From Chloroflexi bacterium AL-N1 (lineage in GTDB: Bacteria > Chloroflexota > Chloroflexia > Chloroflexales > Roseiflexaceae): 64,000 bases of DNA. Both the position numbers and the translations under genes were made by a program. Below the pieces are notes generated by a model. That model was not told the DNA's origin. It was given only the letters and a program-made list of their open reading frames with translations, and did not search any database. Shown here one piece after another: positions 45,396 to 52,824 of the stretch (positions are counted from its first letter, which is position 1; each line of letters starts with the position of its first letter). The DNA is taken from assembly GCA_013122435.1 (NCBI GenBank), contig WYDT01000005.1, positions 248,001 through 312,000 on the forward strand. Direction: 5' to 3'.

Positions 45396-46169
45396 CTACC
45401 ACACCGCCATAATACGAGATGGACCACCTGAACCGCTGGCAACTTTGGGCGCCCCCACAAACAGAGTCGCACCACTGGGCGGAATCTGGTTGAGATTCGC
45501 CAGGTTTTCGAGGCCCCAGCGATTGGTTGACAACAGCGTAAAGTGTGTGGCAAAATCGGTCGAGGGGCCATGATCGAGACTAAGCGTGTCGACACCGACC
45601 CCTGCAAGCGAGCGTTCGGTCAGCAGAAAATCGATAGAGTCCTTGCCAAAACCGGGGAAGTGTATCACCCCACTACTATCGGTGTGGCGGAACGCCTCGA
45701 CTGAACCAACCCGCTCCTGCCAGTTGGTAAACATCAGGATGGCGGCATTGTCTGGCACCCGCCCATAGCGCTGTTCCCACGCCAGAATGTCATCTGCGGG
45801 AACGACCAGCGACTCGGGTGGTATCTGATCAACATACAAGACCGTCAGCAACAAAATGTATCGGTGCATCCATATGTGTCCCAGAATGCTCTACGATCGT
45901 GATCTGATTCGCGTAAAACCCATCCTCCTGGTGTGCTGCCAACATCTCACTTCTAAACCCTGGGAAGCCAGGAAAGAGCGGGAAATTGGGGCCAGCAAAT
46001 GCGTGAGGTCCATCACATTTGAGAAGCTGGTTGGGCGAAGCGGCGCTGCTCGGACGTATTCAACTGAGAGGGCGGCAGCGGTTGCAACAGCCTCTAATCC
46101 AAACTTGAGAAAACTCCGATGACAGACTGAACGATCCTGCATAGCGGCAATGGTTTTTGGTGGACACAT
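45396..46169 (-). pseudogene. cyclase family protein (kynurenine formamidase-like), two frameshifts
   Basis: Three reading frames must be joined to make one protein. Frame one starts at 46169 behind GGAGGG with a Tat-like signal (HRSFLKFGLEAVATAAALS) and gives NVMDLTHLLAP. Near 45988, in a four-G run, it must shift to NFPLFPGFPGF, DGFYANQ and EHSGTHMDAPIHFVADG, the zinc-binding signature of PF04199 cyclases. Near 45837 an extra base forces a second shift to LYVDQIPPESLVVPADDIL and the end. A one-base loss and a one-base gain cancel, so the flanking parts are otherwise well preserved. This is either a young pseudogene or two sequencing errors in one gene. The intact enzyme would hydrolyse a cyclic or amide substrate outside the membrane. 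Confidence 0.85.
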
Positions 46170-46355
46170 ATACCCTCCGTTGCATCATGTCGAACAACAT
46201 CGACCTATTGAGGAGAAACGGACACCAAGACGTTACACTATTGCAAACTGCGCCTTCGAAAATATAGTTTCTTGTTGATGTTGAAAAATTAATAAAAATA
46301 GTACCACACGATGCATAGTGGCAAGGTATTCATAAAAACACGATTCATTCAGGTC

Positions 46356-46814
46356 TCACCCCCGCCGCAGTGTTCGTCGTGTGACGGGTGAGGACAGGAC
46401 CAGCGATGTTGTTACCTCACCATACGGCACGAAGCGGTCGATCAGTGCTTCGAGATGCTCAATCGATGCCGCAACAACCTTTAACACAAAGCTATCGCTT
46501 CCCGTCAGTCGATGGCATTCAAGCACCTCAGGCGTCTCACTGACCTTCTCCTGAAACGACGCTACCAGATCGCCCACACCACTCAATCGCATAAACGCAG
46601 TGATCGACAAACCAACACGTACCGGATCGACAGCCGCGTGGTACCCCGTAATGATGCCAGCCTCCTCCATACGTCGTACGCGTTCGGCCACTGCTGGAGC
46701 CGACAAACCAACCTCGCGGCCAAGCTGTCGCAACGAACACCGTGCATCATCCTGCAACCGAAGTAAGATTTTCCATCCAAGAGTATCGAGCAGACTTTCC
46801 ATTTGTAAACTCAT
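46356..46814 (-). CDS. Lrp/AsnC family transcriptional regulator
   Basis: About 152 residues from the ATG at 46814; other ATGs at 46853 and 46802 are possible and none has a strong ribosome site. The HTH reads DTLGWKILLRLQDDARCSLR and SLRQLGREVGLSAPAVAERV, then GIITGYHAAVDPVRVGL and the RAM domain (FVLKVVAASIEHLEALIDRF). It binds an amino acid or related ligand and DNA as an octamer or dimer. It is divergent from the HPPD gene, with about 220 bases between the starts, and so probably regulates tyrosine breakdown. Confidence 0.92.
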   Translation of the reverse strand: MSLQMESLLDTLGWKILLRLQDDARCSLRQLGREVGLSAPAVAERVRRMEEAGIITGYHAAVDPVRVGLSITAFMRLSGVGDLVASFQEKVSETPEVLECHRLTGSDSFVLKVVAASIEHLEALIDRFVPYGEVTTSLVLSSPVTRRTLRRG

Positions 46815-47035
46815 TTCGTGTAACACGGCTATATTGTACATTTTAGCATGCACATTCTTTTGTAATTATACTGTCAAACATACTCATTCTTTGTTATACT
46901 TCACACAATATTCAAACTCCAGTACATGTTACTAACCCACCGTACTATCAAGGGTTTACACCACATCGTGTGGTTGTAATGTTATTCGGCAAACCTCGTT
47001 CACAGGCAGGTATGGCATTACTCAAGGAGGAGCTT

Positions 47036-48136
47036 ATGTCTCGCGATCCATTCGATTTACAAGGTATCGACTATGTAGAGTTCTACGTGTCGAATGCGCG
47101 TCAGGCCGCCCACTTCTACCGTACTACCCTGGGTCTCAAACCAGTTGCTTACGCCGGGTTGGAAACAGGTTCACGTGATCGGGCCTCATGGGTTCTCGCA
47201 CAACGCAACGTTCGCTTTGTCGTCAGTGCGCCCCTCGCACCCAACTCCAAACATCCGATTGCAGCCCATGTTGCACGGCATGGTGATGGTGTTAAAGATG
47301 TTGCGCTGCGGGTCAGCGATGCTGCGGCTGCCTACCACGAAGCGCTCAAGCGTGGGGCACGGGGCGTACAAGAGCCCACCACACTCGAGGATGACAAGGG
47401 GCAGGTCGTTAAGGCCAGTATTGCCACATATGGCGATACGATCCACAGCTTTATGCAGCGCGATGGCTATGAAGGCCCCTTTATACCTGGTTATCAACTG
47501 ATCGAGCAGGACTTTCCTACACCAGAGACCGGCATCGCCGCCATCGACCATATCGTGGGCAATGTTGAGTTGGGCAAAATGAATGAATGGGTCAACTTCT
47601 ACGCCGATATTCTTGGCTTCAAACAGTTGATCCATTTTGATGACCAGGATGTGAGCACCGAGTTTTCAGCGTTGATGAGTAAGGTGATGCAGAATGGTAC
47701 GGGCCGGATCAAGTTTCCGATCAATGAGCCAGCCGATGGGTTGCGAAAGAGCCAGATTGAGGAGTACCTTGAGTATTATGGTGGACCCGGTGTTCAGCAT
47801 ATTGCGCTGGCTACCGGCGACATTATGGCTTCGGTTGATGCGCTTCGCAACGCGGGTATTCCCTTCCTGCGTGTCCCACAAAGTTATTACGATGAGTTGC
47901 CAGAGCGTGTAGGCACCATCTCTGAGGATATCCGCGACCTGGCGCAACGGGGCATTCTTGTGGACCGCGACGACGAGGGGTATTTGCTCCAGATTTTTAG
48001 CCAGCCGCTCCAGGACCGCCCAACGTTGTTTATCGAGATTATTCAGCGGCGGGGCAGTCGTGGCTTTGGGAAAGGCAATTTCAAAGCGTTGTTTGAAGCC
48101 ATTGAACGCGAGCAATCCCGTCGAGGGAATCTCTAG
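47036..48136 (+). CDS. hpd: 4-hydroxyphenylpyruvate dioxygenase
   Basis: 366 residues from the ATG at 47036, which has AAGGAGG five bases upstream; an upstream extension is in frame. The enzyme converts 4-hydroxyphenylpyruvate to homogentisate with Fe(II) and O2. The three iron ligands are visible: His172 (AAIDHIVGNVE), His255 (GPGVQHIALATGD) and Glu334 (PTLFIEIIQRRG). The C-terminal gate helix GFGKGNFKALFEAIEREQ is also typical. It sits between the Lrp regulator and homogentisate dioxygenase and is the first step of the tyrosine ring-cleavage route seen here. Confidence 0.97.
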   Translation: MSRDPFDLQGIDYVEFYVSNARQAAHFYRTTLGLKPVAYAGLETGSRDRASWVLAQRNVRFVVSAPLAPNSKHPIAAHVARHGDGVKDVALRVSDAAAAYHEALKRGARGVQEPTTLEDDKGQVVKASIATYGDTIHSFMQRDGYEGPFIPGYQLIEQDFPTPETGIAAIDHIVGNVELGKMNEWVNFYADILGFKQLIHFDDQDVSTEFSALMSKVMQNGTGRIKFPINEPADGLRKSQIEEYLEYYGGPGVQHIALATGDIMASVDALRNAGIPFLRVPQSYYDELPERVGTISEDIRDLAQRGILVDRDDEGYLLQIFSQPLQDRPTLFIEIIQRRGSRGFGKGNFKALFEAIEREQSRRGNL

Positions 48137-48150
48137 TAGATCTTTTAATG

Positions 48151-48179
48151 CAGAGACACAGAGTGACAGAGACACAGAG
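48151..48179. repeat. CAGAGACACAGAG repeat, two copies
   Basis: CAGAGACACAGAG occurs at 48151-48163 and 48167-48179, separated by TGA. A degraded version (GAGACGCAAAGTGACAGAG) follows near 48288. The reverse-complement form appears at 52704-52729. Low-complexity intergenic motifs of this kind are common in large Chloroflexota genomes. Confidence 0.8.
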
Positions 48180-48446
48180 AATAAAAATAAGGTGTGGGTT
48201 TTGTGGGAGGGATATGGTTTAGGCCACATTTTGCGGTGCAGGGCTTGCCCCTGTATCCTACCATGATCCCTGCGCCATTTTAACACTGAGACGCAAAGTG
48301 ACAGAGGCGCAGAAGATTGGAAGGGTTAGGGGGGAAAAGTATCAAGCGCAATCTATCTACAACTGACACATGCACCGTCCTACCATTCCATAACAGACCC
48401 AAGGCATATACCACCATCATTGCAAGCGTCGCCGTTATCATATGCG

Positions 48447-48478
48447 GGTCGCAGGGGTGTGCCAACGCCCCTGCGACC
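48447..48478. repeat. GC-rich palindrome upstream of the homogentisate dioxygenase gene
   Basis: GGTCGCAGGGG (48447-48457) pairs with CCCCTGCGACC (48468-48478); inner TGT and ACG add three pairs around the loop GCCA. No T-run follows. It resembles the interspersed palindromes at 50378 and 52656. Confidence 0.75.
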
Positions 48479-48570
48479 GCCGTATTGACGAAAACAAGTC
48501 AATCGTATAATCCATTTCATACATATCCACAACGATAAAATAACGCCAAACATAACAAAGGAGGAAAGTA

Positions 48571-49755
48571 GTGCCAAGTTATCATTTGATGGGCAAGGTT
48601 CCACGTAAACGACACATGGTGTTCCGTGATAACGAAGATCGCTTGTTGTATGAAGAAATCTTTGGCACCGAAGGGTTCAGCGGTGTCTACTCGATTCTCT
48701 ATCATCATCAGCTGCCCGCTGCCAGTCGCGATAACCAGATCCTCGGGTCGGTCGCGCCGGAGATCGCGCCACTCTCACCCCATCGTCATCGTCACATCAA
48801 AGCCAAAGCACTTGAGCAAGGTGGCGACCCCGTCACAGGCCGACGCATCCTGATGGTCAATCGAGATGTTCAACTGGCAGTAGCTGCTCCAACCGCACCA
48901 ATGGTGCTCGAAAACGGGGATGCTTATTTCTACAAAAACGGTAGTCATGACGAACTAGTGTTTATCCACGAAGGGCAAGGGACTCTGGAGACGATGCTGG
49001 GTGATATCGATTTTGTCGAGGGTGATTATCTCTATGTTCCACGTGGTGTCATCTATCAACTGAAGTTTCGCGAGGACATCGGGCGCATGTTCATCATCGA
49101 GGCCAGTGGACCGATCAACGTCCCCAAGAAGTATCGCAACCCCTTTGGTCAATTGTTAGAGCACGCGCCGTACTGGGAACGCGATTTTCGCCGCCCCGCG
49201 CGGCTGCAAACCCACGACCAGCGCGGCACCTTCTACCTGCACCTCAAACTCAATGACATGGTCTATCAACGCACACTGGACTATCACCCGTTCGATGTCA
49301 TCGGGTGGGATGGTCATCTCTATCCGTGGGCGTTTAGCATTCACGACTACGAACCACACGCCGGGCGCTTCCATGTGCCACCGACTACTCATCAGACGTT
49401 TGAAGGGCCTAACTTTGTGGTTTGCTCATTTGTGCCGCGCCAGATCGACTGGGACCCGCAGGCGGTACCGATTCCATATTTTCATTCCAACCTGGATTCG
49501 GAAGAGGTGATGTACTATGCCGCCGGAAACTACGCTGCACGTCGCGGCATCGAGATTGGCAGCATCACCCTGCATCCGCGTGGCATCGCCCACGGTCCGC
49601 AGGCTGGTGCCATGGAAGCCTCGCTCAATGCACCACGAGTGACCAACGAACTCGCCGTGATGGTCGACACCTTTAACCCCTTAGAACTGACTACCTTGAT
49701 GGATACTATCGACGATCCCAATTACACGAATTCGTGGACACAAGAGGAACGCTAA
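48571..49755 (+). CDS. hmgA: homogentisate 1,2-dioxygenase
   Basis: 394 residues starting at GTG 48571, with AAAGGAGG nine to ten bases upstream. The enzyme opens the homogentisate ring to maleylacetoacetate using Fe(II). The cupin-type fold is seen in MPSYHLMGKVPRKRHMVF, HDELVFIHEGQGTLETMLG, DFVEGDYLYVPRGVIYQL, and the C-terminal ligands in VPPTTHQTFEGPNFVVCSF and ITLHPRGIAHGP. It is of the shorter bacterial type. It follows hpd by about 430 bases filled with repeats. No isomerase or fumarylacetoacetase gene is adjacent, so the rest of the route is elsewhere. A clean terminator follows. Confidence 0.95.
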   Translation: MPSYHLMGKVPRKRHMVFRDNEDRLLYEEIFGTEGFSGVYSILYHHQLPAASRDNQILGSVAPEIAPLSPHRHRHIKAKALEQGGDPVTGRRILMVNRDVQLAVAAPTAPMVLENGDAYFYKNGSHDELVFIHEGQGTLETMLGDIDFVEGDYLYVPRGVIYQLKFREDIGRMFIIEASGPINVPKKYRNPFGQLLEHAPYWERDFRRPARLQTHDQRGTFYLHLKLNDMVYQRTLDYHPFDVIGWDGHLYPWAFSIHDYEPHAGRFHVPPTTHQTFEGPNFVVCSFVPRQIDWDPQAVPIPYFHSNLDSEEVMYYAAGNYAARRGIEIGSITLHPRGIAHGPQAGAMEASLNAPRVTNELAVMVDTFNPLELTTLMDTIDDPNYTNSWTQEER

Positions 49756-49762
49756 AAACGTT

Positions 49763-49801
49763 TTGCTGGGTCTTGTGCTCATACGACCCAGCAATTTTTT
49801 T
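49763..49801 (+). terminator. Rho-independent terminator of hmgA
   Basis: TTGCTGGGTC (49763-49772) pairs perfectly with GACCCAGCAA (49785-49794), followed directly by seven T. Confidence 0.95.
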
Positions 49802-49899
49802 GGTTGGAAACATAATATTGAGTATTAGTGCAGGCTCTGCCGATAATATAACCATCGGGGTGGCGATGTATGGCAGCACAGTCCATCGACGCAGGCTGG

Positions 49900-50280
49900 T
49901 CAGATCTCGACATACACGAGGCCATCCTCCTGAATAATGGTGTATGTTGTCAACGGCGCAGGTTGGCGGCCTAACTGCAGCAATTGCTGTGACCATTTGG
50001 GAGTAGGTTGCCCCATGAAGCCGGTCACCCAATCGAGGTTTTTTCCGCTACACAGCTCAAAGCGAGAATTATGCCATGGACATTGGATGACGCCATCAGC
50101 AAAGTGACATGCGCCGGGCCCTTCGGTGAATGCGAGCCCCATGTGTGGGCAGCGGTCCCGTGCGGCACACACGTGGTCTCCAATACGCGACACAATCATT
50201 GTGACATCGGCCACTTTGACCTGCATCAGTTTGCCACGCGGAAAGTCGTCGAGCTTGCCAATCTTGATCCGTCTGGTCAT
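49900..50280 (-). CDS. Rieske [2Fe-2S] ferredoxin-like protein
   Basis: 126 residues. The cluster ligands are Cys44 and His46 (RDRCPHMGL) and Cys67 and His70 (QCPWHNSRF), the CxH...CxxH pattern. There is no membrane anchor and no catalytic oxygenase domain, so it is a soluble electron carrier or a subunit of an oxygenase. GGAG lies a few bases before the ATG. It lies 139 bases downstream of the TetR gene on the same strand, with a palindromic repeat between. No oxygenase partner is adjacent, so the redox partner is unknown. Confidence 0.92.
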   Translation of the reverse strand: MTRRIKIGKLDDFPRGKLMQVKVADVTMIVSRIGDHVCAARDRCPHMGLAFTEGPGACHFADGVIQCPWHNSRFELCSGKNLDWVTGFMGQPTPKWSQQLLQLGRQPAPLTTYTIIQEDGLVYVEI

Positions 50281-50377
50281 TATTGCTCCAATCTATGTGA
50301 CGCACTGCATTGTTTTATTGGGTACGTTCTGTATTGTAACAGGAAAGCGGGGAGTAAGGCGTAGGGGTGAACTAAGG

Positions 50378-50406
50378 GTCGGTGCAGGGGACAACCCTGC
50401 ACCGAC
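50378..50406. repeat. 12-base perfect palindrome between TetR and Rieske genes
   Basis: GTCGGTGCAGGG (50378-50389) and CCCTGCACCGAC (50395-50406) with the loop GACAA. A related, imperfect copy sharing GGTGCA and CCCTGCACC lies at 52656-52678. Confidence 0.8.
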
Positions 50407-50419
50407 TGGCCCCTGCCCC

Positions 50420-51055
50420 TTAATTCAAATCAGTCTGAATCCCTCGTTGGCGCAGAAACTGTGTCAGATAGCCAATCAACGCTGTGTGTGCCTCGGTTTT
50501 GAATGTCTCGACAGAAACCGCAGCAGGTGGGTGCGCCAATGACAGCATCCCCTTGATGATAGCGACACCAGAGAGTGCACATAGCTGTCGTTGTGTTTCA
50601 TCCAATGCAGGAAATTGCTCCCCAAGCATTCCTTCCACCCATGCGACGATTTGATCGTGCAGAGCGTAAATAGACTCTTGATAGCTTGTGTTGCCGGTCA
50701 TCGTCAGCATCCAATCCAGGCCAGCCTGCTTTTCCTGAAAGGCCATAATATTATCTAACATCTTCGTAAGCAGATCAGGAATGCGATGTGGTGGCGCAAC
50801 ATCCTGTGGAAAGACCGCCGTGAGTCGCTCTCGATAACGGTCTACCAGCGCTTGCAAAATGGCCTCTTTGTTGGGAAAGAAATGATAGAGCGAACCAATG
50901 GTTACGTCTGCTGCTTCTGCGATATGGTTGGTTGTAACGTTGTCATACCCCTCTTGTGCAAACAATTGATTAGCATGGTCAAGGATGCGATGGAAGCGTT
51001 CACGACTCCGCAGCTGGCGGGGTGTGTTGCGGAGATATGGGTGTTCATCAGTCAA
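50420..51055 (-). CDS. TetR/AcrR family transcriptional regulator
   Basis: About 211 residues starting at TTG 51055, preferred because AGGAGG lies seven bases upstream; TTG 51061 is in frame. HTH: RFHRILDHANQLFAQEGYDN, VTTNHIAEAADVTIGSLYHF and FFPNKEAILQALVDRYRERL. The C-terminal ligand domain is helical. It is divergent from the metallo-hydrolase gene, with about 105 bases between starts, and probably regulates that gene and/or the downstream Rieske gene. Confidence 0.92.
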   Translation of the reverse strand: MTDEHPYLRNTPRQLRSRERFHRILDHANQLFAQEGYDNVTTNHIAEAADVTIGSLYHFFPNKEAILQALVDRYRERLTAVFPQDVAPPHRIPDLLTKMLDNIMAFQEKQAGLDWMLTMTGNTSYQESIYALHDQIVAWVEGMLGEQFPALDETQRQLCALSGVAIIKGMLSLAHPPAAVSVETFKTEAHTALIGYLTQFLRQRGIQTDLN

Positions 51056-51161
51056 GATCAAACCTCCTGATGTTGGGCTTGAAAAGTTGTGTAATTGCTG
51101 TTATTATAAAAACAGAGTAATTGCTCGGTTTATTGTTTCATATGGAAAGCAGGACTATTAC

Positions 51162-52202
51162 ATGAACACATATAACACATCCCAGTCACCTACGCGAGTC
51201 AAAGATCGCAGTCGTCGTGGGTTTTTGAAGCTGTTTACTGGTGGTGTAGCTGCTAGTGTCTTTGGTGGCGGCGTGGTTGGTGGCGCATTGACGTATTGGT
51301 CGGGTAGTCAGAATGCCGCACCGCATCCGTTGGTAAATGCCACATCGCTACTACCTCTGACAGTGACTACGTCAGGGGGTATGCATATCCACCACATCCA
51401 GACTGGCTATGTCGCGGTGAAGCGTGCACATCGGAGTTACGAAGGACGTGATGGCACTGGTATTGCGGCCATTATCACCGACCGAGGTTGGACCCAATGG
51501 ATGCCTATCTCTGCCTGGGTGATCGAGCATCCCGAAGGTGTTATTGTTATCGATACTGGTGAAACAAGCCGTGTGATTAGTGATATCGACTACTTCAACT
51601 GTGATCCTGGCACCAACTTTGTCTACACGTCTTTTTTGCGGTTTGCGCTCCAACCAGACGACGAAATTTTGCCTCAGATGCAGCAACTTGGCATCAAATC
51701 AGCCGAGGTACGTTGGGTTGTGCAGACCCACCTGCATTCTGATCATATGGGTGGGTTACCGGGGTTCAAAGACTCAGAAATCATCGTTTCTGAACTGGAT
51801 TATTCCGCATCAACCGGTCCGTTGCCTTGTCGTTATCCCGAGTGGCTATCACCAACGTTCAGCCGTTTTGATGATGGCTCATTCCCCGGCTTTGAGCATG
51901 TGATGCAACTGACCAGGGCCGCAGATGTGTTTATCGTTCCTACGCCGGGACACTCCCCAGGCCATCAGTCAGTGATGCTTGTTGAAGAGGATGTGACCTA
52001 CTTTTTTGCTGGCGATGCCTCTTTTGATGAGTGCCAGATGCTATCGGGAGGAACTGCTGGTATTGCAAGTCAGCCTGCGGTGATGCGCCAGAGCCTGTCT
52101 GCCATCCGAACGTATGCCCAATCGACCCCTACAATTCATCTGCCGTCACACGATCATGAGTCGCGAGATCGTTTACAGAACCGTAGTACCGTGCAAATAT
52201 AA
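51162..52202 (+). CDS. Tat-exported metallo-beta-lactamase-fold hydrolase (AHL-lactonase-like)
   Basis: 346 residues from the ATG at 51162, with AGGA eight bases upstream; the long upstream frame crosses the divergent TetR start and is unlikely. A twin-arginine signal (DRSRRGFLKLF, Arg18-Arg19) and a hydrophobic stretch predict export folded. The metal motif HxHxDH is THLHSDHMGG (His190, His192, Asp194, His195); later ligands are in TPGHSPGHQ and FAGDASFD. Spacing resembles N-acyl homoserine lactonases, and the early DTGETS also fits. The substrate could be a lactone or another ester outside the cell. It starts a two-gene unit with the SRPBCC gene 14 bases on. Confidence 0.9.
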   Translation: MNTYNTSQSPTRVKDRSRRGFLKLFTGGVAASVFGGGVVGGALTYWSGSQNAAPHPLVNATSLLPLTVTTSGGMHIHHIQTGYVAVKRAHRSYEGRDGTGIAAIITDRGWTQWMPISAWVIEHPEGVIVIDTGETSRVISDIDYFNCDPGTNFVYTSFLRFALQPDDEILPQMQQLGIKSAEVRWVVQTHLHSDHMGGLPGFKDSEIIVSELDYSASTGPLPCRYPEWLSPTFSRFDDGSFPGFEHVMQLTRAADVFIVPTPGHSPGHQSVMLVEEDVTYFFAGDASFDECQMLSGGTAGIASQPAVMRQSLSAIRTYAQSTPTIHLPSHDHESRDRLQNRSTVQI

Positions 52203-52216
52203 GGAGAGCTATTTTC

Positions 52217-52645
52217 ATGCGTCATTTCAAACATCAACAAACAACTCATGCTTCCAAAGCCACCATATGGGATATCTGGCGTGACGTTGTTCACTGGCCG
52301 GAATGGGATATCGAGCTTGAGCAGGCAACTCTGCCGGGGGATTTCGTACTGGGCGCATTTGGTACACTCAAGGCCAAAAACTCGCCTGAGGGTCGTTTTG
52401 AAATCACTGAACTGACGGAAGGTGAAAGCTTTACCTTTATCGTCAGATTGCCACTGTCTCGTTTGGAAATTGCACACTACTTTGTTGATAGCGAACAAAC
52501 TATTTTTGTACACGATGTTGCTTTTCGCGGGACCTTAGGCTGGTTATTTGGGATGTTGTTAGGTCAAAAGTACGCCACAGCTCTGCCGCATGCAATGGAA
52601 CTCATTCAACATAAAGCAGAACGTTGGTTCATAAAGCCAGCGTGA
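52217..52645 (+). CDS. SRPBCC family (START/Bet v1-like) protein
   Basis: 142 residues. KATIWDIWRDVVHWPEWDIE is the usual N-terminal helix-loop of the polyketide cyclase/SRPBCC fold; FGTLKAKNSPEGRFEITEL and a final amphipathic helix (YATALPHAMELIQHKAERW) complete it. AAGGAGA lies about nine bases before the ATG. These small proteins bind hydrophobic ligands; the ligand is unknown. It follows the metallo-hydrolase gene by 14 bases and is very likely cotranscribed. Confidence 0.88.
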   Translation: MRHFKHQQTTHASKATIWDIWRDVVHWPEWDIELEQATLPGDFVLGAFGTLKAKNSPEGRFEITELTEGESFTFIVRLPLSRLEIAHYFVDSEQTIFVHDVAFRGTLGWLFGMLLGQKYATALPHAMELIQHKAERWFIKPA

Positions 52646-52655
52646 GTGGCGGATC

Positions 52656-52730
52656 GGTGCAAGAGGTAACCCTGCACCTGCGAAATGTATCATAACTGCC
52701 CCTATCTCTGTGTCTCTGTGTCTCTGTGTT
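52656..52730. repeat. composite intergenic repeat
   Basis: An imperfect palindrome (GGTGCA at 52656, TGCACC at 52673) related to 50378-50406 is followed by CTCTGTGTCTCTGTGTCTCT (from 52706), the reverse complement of the motif at 48151. The same two element types also occur together upstream of hmgA. Confidence 0.7.
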
Positions 52731-52824
52731 AAAAAGGGTATGTCACATCCGAGGAACATTTAGCATCCCTCAATCGTCCTAAGATTTACAACACGGACAC
52801 CATGGTAGAGAAAAAAGGTTATTT

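Noticed and set aside
48151..48570. Repeat-rich gap before hmgA considered as a CRISPR array
   Set aside because: Repeats are short, low-complexity and unevenly spaced, with no spacers of constant length and no cas genes.
50985..51161. Upstream extension of the metallo-hydrolase reading frame
   Set aside because: It overlaps the divergent TetR gene start and would bury the Tat signal; the ATG at 51162 has a ribosome site and puts the twin arginine near the N terminus.
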